Shown here one piece after another: positions 1-8,436 of a stretch of 64,000 nt of DNA. How positions within the stretch are numbered: the stretch's first letter is position 1; every line of letters starts with the position of its first letter. The position numbers and the translations under genes are program-made. This stretch comes from Flavobacterium cellulosilyticum (GTDB lineage: Bacteria; Bacteroidota; Bacteroidia; Flavobacteriales; Flavobacteriaceae). Location of the stretch: positions 795,393 through 859,392 of the forward strand of contig NZ_SMFK01000001.1 of the NCBI RefSeq assembly GCF_004349355.1, read 5' to 3'. The notes under the pieces are model-generated. The model saw only the letters and a list, made by a program, of their open reading frames with translations, was not told the DNA's origin and did not search any database.

Positions 1-644
1 GTAACAATTGAATTTAAATCTCCGATTGAGTAAACCGATTTTCCGAGTCGTTTTTCTAATATCGCATCACTTTCATTGATGCTTGACAACAAGTTTTCTG
101 ATTTAACTTTTGCTTTATTGCTTTTGTCAAATTGGTTATCGTGAGCCGCTTTTGCTTCTAAGTAGGTTGCCTCGTCGACACTATTTTTATTACCAAGGAT
201 TCTGTCAAATTCGTAATTTTCATTTGTAATGTCACCAAGAAAATTCCATCCATGAATATCATCAATATATCCGTTTTTATCATCGTCAATCCCGTTTCCA
301 GGAATTTCCTTTTTATTGGTCCAAATCACATCTTTTAAATCCTCATGGTTGATATCTACACCAGAATCTAATATAGCCACAATAACCGGAACACTTTTTT
401 TTCCTTTCAATATTTCGGCATAAGCTCTATCAACACTCATCCCAGGAATGGTGTCTTTTACAATATCAAGTTGACTCCATCTTTTTAATTCATTTTCGCT
501 AAGTGGAGCCTTTTTTTTACTATTCAAAGGGGCACTAATCGGAGGTAGTTTAACTGTAGAATTTGAAACTTGTTTTGTTGTGCTGCACCCTGCAAAAGTT
601 AAGGTTGCAAAAGCAGATAAATAAAGTAATCTAGTAGTATTCAT
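1..644 (-). CDS. S8 (subtilisin-like) serine peptidase lipoprotein, N-terminal part
   Basis: Reading from the ATG at 644 down to the window edge gives about 214 residues of an unfinished protein. It starts with a lipoprotein signal (LTFAGC, lipid-attachment Cys20), so it should be exported and anchored in the envelope. AILDSGVD around residues 90-97 is the catalytic-Asp motif of subtilases (Asp93). A stretch rich in Asp, Gly and Asn follows (GNGIDDDKNGYIDD, then HGWNF), typical of Bacteroidota S8 peptidases. The His and Ser motifs lie beyond the edge, so activity cannot be judged. The next gene upstream also reads leftward, with a 65-base gap. Confidence 0.85.
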   Translation of the reverse strand, partial: MNTTRLLYLSAFATLTFAGCSTTKQVSNSTVKLPPISAPLNSKKKAPLSENELKRWSQLDIVKDTIPGMSVDRAYAEILKGKKSVPVIVAILDSGVDINHEDLKDVIWTNKKEIPGNGIDDDKNGYIDDIHGWNFLGDITNENYEFDRILGNKNSVDEATYLEAKAAHDNQFDKSNKAKVKSENLLSSINESDAILEKRLGKSVYSIGDLNSIV

Positions 645-709
645 AAAAATTCAGTGATTTAAAAAAAACAAAAATATCATTATTTGTTATAAAAACACGT
701 GGATTAACT

Positions 710-1570
710 TTAATTTAATATTTCATCACAATTGAAAACGGCCTTCATTCGAACTCCTTTTTCGGTGTTTTCTACAGTGATAATTTCATTATGAGCGTCG
801 TGTTCCATGAAAAGATAATAGTTGTTTTCAACGGCAGCATTCAGAAATTTAGCTTTTTCGGGCATGGTTAATAGTGGTCTGGTGTCATAACCCATGACGT
901 AAGGCAAGGGCAAATGACCAACAGTTGGTAACAAATCTGCCATAAAACAAATGGTTTTATCTTGGTATTGAATGTGTGGAATCATCATTTTCTCGGTATG
1001 ACCATCTACATAATAAATTCCAAAACCCAATTCGGATGTAGTCAATAAATCACCTTCGGATCTTTTTATGAAATGCAATTGTCCGCTTTCCTGAATAGGT
1101 AAGATGTTTTCTGAAAGGAAGGAGGCTTTTTCGCGAAGATTTGGTTTTGTTGCCCACTCCCAATGATTTTCATTGGTCCAATATTTCGCGTTTTTAAAGG
1201 CAACTTCATATCCGGTTTTATCTTTGTTCCATTGCACACTTCCGCCACAATGATCAAAATGCAAATGCGTCAGAAAAATATCTGTAATGTCATCGCGATG
1301 AAAACCGTATTTAGCCAATGATTTATCAAGAGAATGAGTTCCCCAAAGCGAATAATAGCCAAAAAACTTTTCCGATTGTTTGTTGCCCATGCCGTTGTCT
1401 ATCAAAGTCAATCGATTGCCATCCTGGATAAGTAAGCAACGTGCAGCAATGTCAATTAAATTGTTTTCATCGGCTGGATTAGTACGGTTCCAGATTGTTT
1501 TTGGTACAACGCCAAACATAGCACCACCATCTAACTTAAAATTGCCAGTTTCTATAGGATATAATTTCAT
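710..1570 (-). CDS. MBL-fold metallo-hydrolase
   Basis: A 286-residue protein without a signal peptide. THLHFDHCGG at residues 101-110 is the HxHxDH zinc-binding signature of the metallo-beta-lactamase fold. DNG near residue 58, DGHTE near 189-193, a later Asp in FMADLLP and MEHD near the C-terminus supply the other expected metal-ligand regions. The layout resembles quorum-quenching-lactonase or glyoxalase-II-like hydrolases, but the substrate cannot be told. It stands alone on the minus strand, divergent from the suf operon. Confidence 0.85.
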   Translation of the reverse strand: MKLYPIETGNFKLDGGAMFGVVPKTIWNRTNPADENNLIDIAARCLLIQDGNRLTLIDNGMGNKQSEKFFGYYSLWGTHSLDKSLAKYGFHRDDITDIFLTHLHFDHCGGSVQWNKDKTGYEVAFKNAKYWTNENHWEWATKPNLREKASFLSENILPIQESGQLHFIKRSEGDLLTTSELGFGIYYVDGHTEKMMIPHIQYQDKTICFMADLLPTVGHLPLPYVMGYDTRPLLTMPEKAKFLNAAVENNYYLFMEHDAHNEIITVENTEKGVRMKAVFNCDEILN

Positions 1571-1713
1571 TTTTTAGGATACGAATTGTAAAATTTGAGA
1601 ATTAAAATAATTTAAGAATCTAAATAAGACTGCAATTTACGGAAATACATTAGCATTTAATAAGGCCAAATAGACTTTTTCTATCTAATTATAGTTATAA
1701 AAATGTTAGGATG

Positions 1714-1745
1714 TTTGACTTCAAGCCTAAATTGTAATACCTTTG
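1714..1745 (+). promoter_or_regulatory. Bacteroidota-type promoter of the suf operon
   Basis: TTTG at 1714-1717 and TACCTTTG at 1738-1745 are separated by 20 nt, which fits the Bacteroidota sigma-ABfA consensus (TTTG, 17-21 nt, TAnnTTTG). Transcription would begin near 1750. That supports the ATG at 1778 as the start of the first suf gene rather than an earlier in-frame codon. Confidence 0.7.
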
Positions 1746-1777
1746 CCTTTTATTTAGACAAAATCAAAATAACGATT

Positions 1778-2107
1778 ATGATAAAAGTATCTGATACTGC
1801 CAAAAAGAAAATCATTGACTTAATGAAAGACGATGGTTTTGATGCTGCTGTCGATTATGTAAGGGTTGGCGTGAAAAGCGGCGGATGCTCTGGTTTGTCT
1901 TATGATTTGAAATTTGACAAAAACAAAGCAGACGATGATAAAATATTTGTTGACAATGATATAACAATTGCTGTCGAAAAAAAATCGTTTCTTTACTTAG
2001 CTGGAACGATTTTAGAATTTTCTGGAGGATTAAACGGAAAAGGATTTGTTTTCAATAATCCCAATGCAAGCAGAACTTGTGGATGTGGAGAATCATTTTC
2101 ATTATAA
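1778..2107 (+). CDS. sufA: A-type iron-sulfur carrier (SufA/IscA/HesB family)
   Basis: A 109-residue A-type scaffold/carrier that hands Fe-S clusters to apoproteins. The three invariant ligand cysteines are present: Cys37 in SGGCSG, and Cys101 and Cys103 in TCGCGE at the C-terminus. The length matches the family when the ATG at 1778 is used. An in-frame extension to 1703 lies across the predicted promoter and adds unrelated residues. It is the first gene of the suf block, separated from sufB by an S23-type four-helix-bundle gene. The family is certain; the symbol is by operon context. Confidence 0.92.
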   Translation: MIKVSDTAKKKIIDLMKDDGFDAAVDYVRVGVKSGGCSGLSYDLKFDKNKADDDKIFVDNDITIAVEKKSFLYLAGTILEFSGGLNGKGFVFNNPNASRTCGCGESFSL

Positions 2108-2178
2108 AAAAGCGAAAAAATTAAAAAAAGCGAAATAATTTAAATATCCAGATTCTTTTTAATTAAGATACATTTTAT

Positions 2179-2586
2179 ATGGCAAAGTACAGTTCTTTCG
2201 AGGAAATGGAAGTGTATCAAAAAGCACTTCAATTTGGAGTAAAAGTATATAAATTGACCTTGACGAATGAAAAAATTGCTAAAGATTATGGTTTAAAAGA
2301 CCAGTTGCAAAGGGCTGCGCTTTCTATTTCAAACAATATTGCAGAAGGTTTTGAAAGAGAAACTAAAAAAGAATTAACACGTTTTCTTTATTTTTCAAAA
2401 GGTTCAGCTGGAGAATGTAGAAATATGTTTAACTTTCTGAGATTATTAGAATATATTAATGAAGAAAATTTTTATAACCATCGAAATGATGTTATTGAAA
2501 TTTCAAAACAGTTAGGGAATTATATAAAATATTTAAAAACCCTTGAACAACAAGATAAAATAAATCAAAAAAATCAAAAGGATTAA
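2179..2586 (+). CDS. Four-helix-bundle protein (S23/IVP family)
   Basis: A 135-residue, mostly helical protein of the S23 ribosomal intervening-sequence family. Characteristic features are DQLQRAALSISNNIAEGFER near residues 49-68 and FLYFSKGSAGECRN shortly after. Family members were first found in the intervening sequences of 23S rRNA genes and are also scattered between ordinary genes in Bacteroidota; no enzymatic activity is established. It lies between sufA and sufB in the same direction. The flanks are A/T-rich and share an imperfect direct repeat (2133-2149 and 2612-2626), which suggests insertion into the operon. Confidence 0.88.
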   Translation: MAKYSSFEEMEVYQKALQFGVKVYKLTLTNEKIAKDYGLKDQLQRAALSISNNIAEGFERETKKELTRFLYFSKGSAGECRNMFNFLRLLEYINEENFYNHRNDVIEISKQLGNYIKYLKTLEQQDKINQKNQKD

Positions 2587-2611
2587 AAAAAGTAAAAAGA
2601 GCAAAAATCAA

Positions 2612-2700
2612 AAATAATGAATATCCTTGTTTTATATTTTTTAGATTTTTCGAGTTACTTTTTTTAGATTTTTTAGATTTTTTCAATCTTTTAGATTAAT
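2612..2700 (+). repeat. TTTTAGATT-rich direct repeats before sufB
   Basis: The gap between the S23-type gene and sufB reiterates the word TTTTAGATT four times between about 2640 and 2697. It also carries, at 2612-2626, an imperfect copy of the segment at 2133-2149 on the other side of the S23 gene. The region is low-complexity, so the similarity is suggestive only. Confidence 0.45.
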
Positions 2701-2705
2701 TAATT

Positions 2706-4154
2706 ATGTCAAAATATACTGAAGACCATTTAAGAGTCGAACTCGAAACTAAGGAATACGAGTACGGATTTTATACTGATATAGAATCGGAAACGTTTCC
2801 TATTGGTTTAAATGAAGATATCGTTCGCGCCATTTCTCATAAAAAAGAAGAGCCTCAATGGATGACCGATTGGCGCATCGAAGCTTTTCGTGCTTGGGAG
2901 CAAATGATTGAACCTGAATGGGCCAACGTGAAATATGAAAAACCAGATTTTCAGGCTATTTCTTATTACTCTGCTCCAAAAGCAATTGACCCTAATAAAA
3001 CATTAGACGATGTAGATCCTGAACTTTTAGAAATGTACAAAAAGTTAGGTATCTCTGTCGATGAACAAAAAATGATGAACAACGTTGCGATGGATATTGT
3101 AATCGATTCCGTTTCAGTTGCTACAACATTTAAGAAAACATTAGGCGAAAAAGGAATTATCTTTATGAGTATTTCTGAAGCCATAAAAGAACATCCAGAA
3201 TTAGTTCGTAAATATTTAGGAACCGTTGTCCCACAAAGAGATAATTTTTATGCGGCTTTGAATTCGGCTGTTTTCTCTGACGGAAGTTTCTGTTATATTC
3301 CAAAAGGCGTTCGTTGTCCAATGGAACTTTCGACGTATTTCCGTATCAATCAAGCAGGAACAGGACAATTCGAAAGAACATTATTAGTTGCAGATGCAGG
3401 TAGTTATGTTTCGTATCTAGAAGGTTGTACTGCGCCAAGTCGTGACGAAAATCAATTGCACGCAGCGGTGGTGGAATTAATCGCTTTGGACGATGCCGAA
3501 ATTAAATATTCAACCGTTCAAAACTGGTATCCTGGAAACAAAGAAGGAAAGGGGGGTGTTTTTAACTTTGTGACTAAAAGAGGAATGTGTCAGAAAAACG
3601 CAAAAATCTCTTGGACACAAGTAGAAACAGGATCTGCCATAACATGGAAATATCCTTCAGTTATTTTAAAAGGAGATAATTCAGTTGGTGAATTTTATTC
3701 GATAGCCGTTACCAATAATTTCCAACAAGCCGATACAGGAACTAAGATGTTTCACATTGGAAAAAACACCAAATCAACCATTATTTCTAAAGGAATTTCT
3801 GCGGGTAAATCTCAAAATAGTTATAGAGGATTAGTTAAAATTGGTCCAAATGCCGATAATGCAAGGAACTTTTCACAATGCGATTCCTTATTAATGGGAA
3901 ACAATTGTGGAGCGCATACTTTTCCTTATATCGAAAGTAAAAATCCAACTGCAAAAATAGAACATGAAGCCACAACCAGTAAAATAGGTGAAGACCAAGT
4001 ATTCTATTGCAATCAACGTGGAATTCCAACTGAGAAAGCCATTGCTTTAATCGTAAACGGTTTTAGTAAAGATGTATTGAATAAATTGCCGATGGAATTT
4101 GCAGTGGAAGCACAGAAATTATTGGAGATTTCTTTGGAAGGTTCAGTAGGATAA
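2706..4154 (+). CDS. sufB: Fe-S cluster assembly scaffold SufB
   Basis: A 482-residue SufB, the main scaffold of the SufBCD complex in the cytoplasm. It shows the family's usual length and its conserved blocks: [16 protein letters not shown] near the N-terminus, the beta-helix core with [20 protein letters not shown] (containing the conserved Cys), [20 protein letters not shown], and a C-terminal [13 protein letters not shown] segment. It assembles nascent clusters with sulfur delivered from SufS via SufE. It is separated from sufC by a toxin-antitoxin-like pair. Confidence 0.97.
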   Translation: MSKYTEDHLRVELETKEYEYGFYTDIESETFPIGLNEDIVRAISHKKEEPQWMTDWRIEAFRAWEQMIEPEWANVKYEKPDFQAISYYSAPKAIDPNKTLDDVDPELLEMYKKLGISVDEQKMMNNVAMDIVIDSVSVATTFKKTLGEKGIIFMSISEAIKEHPELVRKYLGTVVPQRDNFYAALNSAVFSDGSFCYIPKGVRCPMELSTYFRINQAGTGQFERTLLVADAGSYVSYLEGCTAPSRDENQLHAAVVELIALDDAEIKYSTVQNWYPGNKEGKGGVFNFVTKRGMCQKNAKISWTQVETGSAITWKYPSVILKGDNSVGEFYSIAVTNNFQQADTGTKMFHIGKNTKSTIISKGISAGKSQNSYRGLVKIGPNADNARNFSQCDSLLMGNNCGAHTFPYIESKNPTAKIEHEATTSKIGEDQVFYCNQRGIPTEKAIALIVNGFSKDVLNKLPMEFAVEAQKLLEISLEGSVG

Positions 4155-4195
4155 TTTTTGTAAATTTGAAGTAACACTATTAAATTACAATAGAT

Positions 4196-4393
4196 ATGGA
4201 ACTCATTTTAAAAAACGTCAAGAAAAAAGATTATCCAGTTTTGAAATCATTGGCAAAATCATTAGGTTTTGAAATTGAAGAAAAGATTGATAAACCATAC
4301 AATCCTGAATTTGTAAAAGAAATCTTGGAGGCTGAACAAAGCATTAAAGAAGGAAAAGGAATAAGGATAAAATTAGAAGATTTGTGGAAGTAG
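4196..4393 (+). CDS. DUF2683-type antitoxin
   Basis: A 65-residue acidic protein starting MELILKNVKKKDYPVLKSL and ending LEDLWK, the pattern of the DUF2683 family found upstream of Txe/YoeB toxins in Bacteroidota. PYNPEFVKEILEAEQ is the conserved central part and presumably binds the toxin. Its last 10 bases overlap the toxin gene start, as is usual for such pairs. Antitoxin function is inferred from family and position; autoregulation is likely but no operator was identified. Confidence 0.82.
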   Translation: MELILKNVKKKDYPVLKSLAKSLGFEIEEKIDKPYNPEFVKEILEAEQSIKEGKGIRIKLEDLWK

Positions 4394-4656
4394 TTTATTC
4401 AGAAAAAGCGCAAAAAGACAGAGAATATTGGAAAAAATCTGGAAATAAAGCTATTATGAATAAAATCACTGCTTTAATCGAAGATATTCAATTACATCCT
4501 TTTCAAGGAATAGGCAAACCAGAGCAATTGAAACACCAGCTTTCTGGAAAATGGTCAAGAAGAATAAATAAAGAACATCGCATTATATATAAAGTTACAG
4601 AAGAAAATACAATCGAAATACTAGACATTTTATCACTAAAAGGTCATTACGAATAA
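4384..4656 (+). CDS. Txe/YoeB-family mRNA-interferase toxin
   Basis: A 90-residue protein of the RelE/YoeB fold that would cleave mRNA at the ribosome. Residues matching the YoeB catalytic set are visible: Glu in GKPEQLK, Arg in WSRRINKEHR, and the C-terminal His-Tyr in LKGHYE. It starts with GTG at 4384 inside the end of the antitoxin gene (10-base overlap). The pair sits between sufB and sufC with only 14 bases to the sufC start, so it is probably co-transcribed with suf. Confidence 0.88.
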   Translation: MEVVYSEKAQKDREYWKKSGNKAIMNKITALIEDIQLHPFQGIGKPEQLKHQLSGKWSRRINKEHRIIYKVTEENTIEILDILSLKGHYE

Positions 4657-4670
4657 ACAAAAGAAACAAA

Positions 4671-5423
4671 ATGTTATCAATAAAAAATTTACATGCCACA
4701 ATTGGCGACAAAGAAATTCTTAAAGGGATTAACCTTGAAGTAAAAGCAGGAGAAATCCACGCAATTATGGGACCAAACGGTGCTGGAAAAAGTACGCTTG
4801 CTTCCATCATAGCAGGTAACGATACCTATGAAGTTACTGATGGAGAAATTTATTTGGACAATGAAGATATTTCAGAATTGTCTCCAGAAGAAAGAGCACA
4901 CAAAGGAGTGTTTCTTTCGTTCCAATATCCAGTTGAAATTCCAGGAGTTTCAGTAACTAATTTTATGAGAACTGCCATCAACGAAACTCGTAAAGCCAAC
5001 AAATTGGAAGAAATGCCTGCCAATGAAATGTTGAAGTTTATTCGCGAAAAATCAGAATTGTTAGAAATCGACCGTAAATTTTTATCTCGTTCGCTAAACG
5101 AAGGTTTTTCTGGTGGAGAGAAAAAAAGAAATGAAATTTTTCAAATGGCTATGTTAGAACCAAAACTAGCTATTCTTGATGAAACTGATTCAGGTTTGGA
5201 TATTGATGCTTTAAGAATTGTTGCTAATGGAGTGAACAAATTGAAAAGTAACAAAAATGCTATCGTTGTTATCACACACTACCAAAGATTATTAGACTAT
5301 ATCGTTCCTGATTTTGTACACGTTCTTTACAACGGAAAAATTGTAAAATCAGGTGGAAAAGAACTAGCGCATGAGCTAGAAGAAAAAGGATACGACTGGA
5401 TTAAACTAGAACAAGAAGCTTAA
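4671..5423 (+). CDS. sufC: Fe-S cluster assembly ATPase SufC
   Basis: A 250-residue ABC-type ATPase of the SufBCD complex. It shows Walker A GPNGAGKST near residue 35, the signature FSGGEKKRNEI near 160, Walker B with LDETDSGLD near 180, and the H-loop VITHYQR near 207. ATP hydrolysis drives the SufB-SufD rearrangement during cluster assembly. It lies immediately after the toxin gene and is followed by a 93-base gap with a long inverted repeat before sufD. Confidence 0.97.
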   Translation: MLSIKNLHATIGDKEILKGINLEVKAGEIHAIMGPNGAGKSTLASIIAGNDTYEVTDGEIYLDNEDISELSPEERAHKGVFLSFQYPVEIPGVSVTNFMRTAINETRKANKLEEMPANEMLKFIREKSELLEIDRKFLSRSLNEGFSGGEKKRNEIFQMAMLEPKLAILDETDSGLDIDALRIVANGVNKLKSNKNAIVVITHYQRLLDYIVPDFVHVLYNGKIVKSGGKELAHELEEKGYDWIKLEQEA

Positions 5424-5429
5424 AAAAAT

Positions 5430-5509
5430 AGTCAAAAGTCGAATGTCTAAAGTTTGAAAGCGTCCACGCATTCGACTTTATGACCTTCGACTTTAAGACT
5501 TTAAGACTT
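5430..5509. repeat. Imperfect inverted repeat of AAAGTC words between sufC and sufD
   Basis: The left arm (about 5430-5462) and right arm (about 5468-5509) are imperfect reverse complements of roughly 33 nt around a short centre. Both are built from repeated AAAGTC/GACTTT words, for example TCGACTTTAAGACTTTAAG on the right. The same words form the repeat at 17828-17898. It lies inside the suf operon and would form a long RNA hairpin. No gene is seen in it. Confidence 0.75.
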
Positions 5510-5516
5510 AAATAAA

Positions 5517-6833
5517 ATGGATTTAAAAGAAAAATTACTATCGTCTTTTATGGCTTTTGAAGAACGTATTGATGTTCATTCCGAACTTTATAATGTGAGA
5601 ACAACTGCAATAAAAAACTTCGAAAATAAAGGTTTCCCTACCAAAAAAGAGGAGTCTTGGAAATACACTTCGCTAAATGCCATCTTAAAAAATGACTTTA
5701 CCGTTTTTCCTAAAAATGAATCGACTATAGAATTCAAGGAAGTAAAAAAATATTTCATCCACGAAATCGACACCTACAAAGTAGTGTTTATTGATGGTGT
5801 TTTTAGTTCCCATTTGTCTTCTACCACTCACGAAGGATTGGATGTTTGTTTGATGTCATCGGCATTGAACAAGCCAAAATACAAAATGATTATTGATACT
5901 TATTTTAACAACATTGCAAGCAAAGACGAAAGTTTAACTACTTTGAATACTGCTTTTGCTAATGAAGGAGCATATATCAATATTCCTAAAAGTACAGTGG
6001 TTCGTAAACCAATTGAGATTATGTATTTCTCGACTGGTAATGAAGCTGCTTTGATGGTTCAGCCTAGAAATTTAGTGATTGTTGGAGAAAATTCACACGT
6101 TCAAATCATCGAAAGACATCAAAATTTGACTAAAAATCCAGTTTTGACCAATTCAGTTACGGAGATTTTTGCACAAAAACGGGCCATTGTGGATTATTAT
6201 AAAATCCAAAATGACAACCTTGAAGCCAATTTAATTGACAATACTTATGTTTCCCAAAAACAAGGAAGTCACGTTTCGGTTCATACTTTTTCTTTTGGAG
6301 GAAATCTGACGCGCAACAACTTGAATTTCTACCATTTTGGAGAAAGATTGACAAGTACTTTGAACGGAATTACCATTATTGGCGACAATCAACACGTAGA
6401 TCATTACACTTTGGTAAATCATGCTACACCAAATTGCGAAAGCTTCCAAGATTACAAAGGAATCTTTTCTGATAATTCAACCGGTGTTTTCAATGGTAAA
6501 GTATATGTAGAAAGAGAAGCTCAAAAAACCAATGCTTTCCAAAAAAGCAACAACATTCTTTTGAGCGACAAAGCAACTATAAACGCCAAACCGCAATTGG
6601 AAATTTTTGCCGATGACGTAAAATGTTCTCATGGTTGTACTGTGGGACAATTGGACGAAACAGCAATGTTCTACATGCAACAACGCGGAATTCCTAAGAA
6701 AGAAGCCAAAGCATTATTGATGTATGCCTTCTCAAATGCCGTAATCGAAAACATCAAAATCCCTGAAATAAAACAACGAATCACTAAGATTATCGCCAAC
6801 AAATTGGGTGTTAAAATTGGATTTGATTTGTAG
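5517..6833 (+). CDS. sufD: Fe-S cluster assembly protein SufD
   Basis: A 438-residue SufD, paralogue and partner of SufB in the SufBC2D complex. It carries the N-terminal helical region with KKEESWKYTSL, a beta-helix core, and the C-terminal SHGCTVGQLDETAMFYMQQR block with the conserved CxHGC-type motif (KCSHGC) and RGIPKKEAKALL. The gene ends the first suf block and is followed by a strong terminator. Confidence 0.96.
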   Translation: MDLKEKLLSSFMAFEERIDVHSELYNVRTTAIKNFENKGFPTKKEESWKYTSLNAILKNDFTVFPKNESTIEFKEVKKYFIHEIDTYKVVFIDGVFSSHLSSTTHEGLDVCLMSSALNKPKYKMIIDTYFNNIASKDESLTTLNTAFANEGAYINIPKSTVVRKPIEIMYFSTGNEAALMVQPRNLVIVGENSHVQIIERHQNLTKNPVLTNSVTEIFAQKRAIVDYYKIQNDNLEANLIDNTYVSQKQGSHVSVHTFSFGGNLTRNNLNFYHFGERLTSTLNGITIIGDNQHVDHYTLVNHATPNCESFQDYKGIFSDNSTGVFNGKVYVEREAQKTNAFQKSNNILLSDKATINAKPQLEIFADDVKCSHGCTVGQLDETAMFYMQQRGIPKKEAKALLMYAFSNAVIENIKIPEIKQRITKIIANKLGVKIGFDL

Positions 6834-6856
6834 TACTAGTAATTGATTATAATTTT

Positions 6857-6894
6857 AAAAACCCAACAAATGTTATTATTTGTTGGGTTTTTTT
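6857..6894 (+). terminator. Rho-independent terminator after sufD
   Basis: A perfect 15-bp stem (6857-6871 with 6878-6892) has a 6-nt loop and a run of T. It includes AACCCAACAAAT paired with ATTTGTTGGGTT. It ends the sufA-sufD transcript. Confidence 0.9.
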
Positions 6895-6896
6895 AT

Positions 6897-6976
6897 GGAG
6901 CTATTTCCCGCTATTCGTTGCAATCTTTTCTTGTTTCAAAGAAAAACAAGAAAAGGGTTTCCACTGCTATCGGGGC
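6897..6976. repeat. Dispersed intergenic hairpin element, copy 1
   Basis: The stretch contains CCCGCTATTCGTTGCAATC, then a 12-bp hairpin (6925-6936 with 6944-6955, CTTTTCTTGTTT and its complement), then GGGTTTCCACTGCTATCGG. The layout and flanking words (CCCGCT, TCCACTGC, TATC/AATCCC) match the element at 10321-10446. The hairpin stem itself differs between copies. Confidence 0.6.
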
Positions 6977-6982
6977 TAAAAA

Positions 6983-7363
6983 TTATCCCTTTGAACTCCA
7001 ATAGGCAAAAGATTGCGGTGGAGTTAAATTGTAATCTTCCTTCAGATTTGTAGGGATTTTAAACTTAGTTTTATTTTTAATTTGATTAGTAAAACCGTGT
7101 TTTCTATCTGCAAAATATTCATAAAAATAAGCTTCTGATATTCCAGAATATTCTTTAGTTTTATCCCAAAGCGTTGCAAGACCATATTTGAATATTTCGC
7201 CAATTTCAAATTCCCCGATAACTTTTTGCACTGGAGACGAAGCATAAACCAAAACCGAAGTGACATTTTGGTTTTTGAAAATAGCTTTTCTGAATTTAAA
7301 TTTTTTTGTCCCATCAAATATCTAATTCGCATATTGGGGCTTAATTGATAGTACTACTTTCAT
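6983..7363 (-). pseudogene. ASCH-domain protein gene interrupted by an in-frame stop
   Basis: Reading from ATG at 7363, the frame gives MKVVLSIKPQYAN, then TAG at 7324-7322. It continues without a gap as IFDGTKKFKFRKAIFK, through VYASSPVQKVIGEFEIG and EYSGISEAYFYEYFADR, to PPQSFAYWSSKG at 6983. The joined product of about 126 residues has the layout of small ASCH-fold (RNA-binding-like) proteins that begin with a conserved IKPxxA-x-IFDGTKxxEFRK block. The stop replaces the residue just before IFDG and needs only one base change from AAG. The gene is therefore probably dead or a sequencing error is present; an internal restart at 7252 would lose a third of the domain. Confidence 0.8.
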
Positions 7364-7545
7364 TTTTAATTGATTATTACTGTAAATTTAATTAAATCTT
7401 TGAACTTTACATTAGTTCGTTTCAAATTAAAAGGTAATATTTACCTACTATTATTGTAAAACATTCACCTTTTTCTTTGTAAAAATCATCCCCATAATTC
7501 TACTTCAAACTATAAAAATCTTTATTTTTATTAAAAATAAAAAAA

Positions 7546-8301
7546 ATGATTCCACAGGCAACAACTATCGATGAGGTAATTGTGTTACTTCATAACATTA
7601 TTCTACAATCGATACAAGAAAAATCGACCAAAGGATATTTTTCTGTGCTCTATCTCAAAGTAACTCAAAAAGTGAAGGAGGGAATTGCAAAAGGCACTTT
7701 CCAAAACGGGCCAAGAATGGAAAAACTAGACGTAATTTTTGCCAACAGATACATCAAGGCCTATTATCAAAATCAGAAAAAAATGCCAGTTTCTGAATCA
7801 TGGGAAATCGCTTTCAAGCTAACCGATAACTACTGGCTAATCGTACTTCAACATCTTTTATTAGGAATGAATGCCCATATCAATTTAGATTTAGGAATCG
7901 CTGCTGCTCAAGTTTGCCCAAAAGAAGAAATTCATAAATTGCAAAAAGATTTTAATACCATAAATGCAATCTTATCTTCCTTAGTTGCTGATGTAGAAAG
8001 AGACCTCTGTGAAATATGGCCAACACTTTTATGGATATTGAAAAAGACTAAAAATTTCGATTCCTTCTTTATTGATTTTAGCATGCAACGTGCAAGAGAA
8101 GGAGCGTGGAATTTTGCGCTAGAAATGGCGCCTCTCTCAGGAAGTAGTTTTGATGAATGTGTTTTAAAAAGAGATATTTGTATTGCGGAAAAAGCCAAAT
8201 TAGTCACCAATTCAGGGTGTTTTACAGTCTCTCTATTCAAAATCATGCGTTTGTTTGAAATAGGCGATGTGGTTGAAAAAATAAAAAAATTAGAAGATTA
8301 A
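7546..8301 (+). CDS. DUF5995-like protein
   Basis: A 251-residue soluble protein without signal peptide or membrane segment. It resembles the DUF5995 family, whose function is unknown: an all-helical protein with RYIKAYYQNQ, NYWLIVLQHLLLGMNAHINLDLGIAAA near residues 93-120 and a C-terminal FALEMAPLSG region. The conserved NAHINLDLG with its His and Asp could be a metal or ligand site, but that is inference. It stands alone between the broken ASCH gene and a cytochrome gene, with about 180 bases of upstream non-coding DNA. Confidence 0.65.
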   Translation: MIPQATTIDEVIVLLHNIILQSIQEKSTKGYFSVLYLKVTQKVKEGIAKGTFQNGPRMEKLDVIFANRYIKAYYQNQKKMPVSESWEIAFKLTDNYWLIVLQHLLLGMNAHINLDLGIAAAQVCPKEEIHKLQKDFNTINAILSSLVADVERDLCEIWPTLLWILKKTKNFDSFFIDFSMQRAREGAWNFALEMAPLSGSSFDECVLKRDICIAEKAKLVTNSGCFTVSLFKIMRLFEIGDVVEKIKKLED

Positions 8302-8436
8302 CAAAAATAAATGAATCATCAATTATGGTCAAGCCCTAGATTTTACCTAATTTAAACGAAAATTAGCCAATTTTTATAATGAAAATCATATGGCTTACTT
8401 TTTGTTCATAAACCAATAATTCAAAACTTTAAAAAA

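Noticed and set aside
1703..1777. Upstream in-frame extension of the A-type carrier gene
   Set aside because: It lies across the best promoter match (1714-1745) and adds a tail not seen in the family; the ATG at 1778 gives the usual length.
7042..7332. 96-residue minus-strand ORF overlapping the ASCH gene
   Set aside because: It is an out-of-frame shadow; the ASCH-like sequence is in the other frame with one stop codon.
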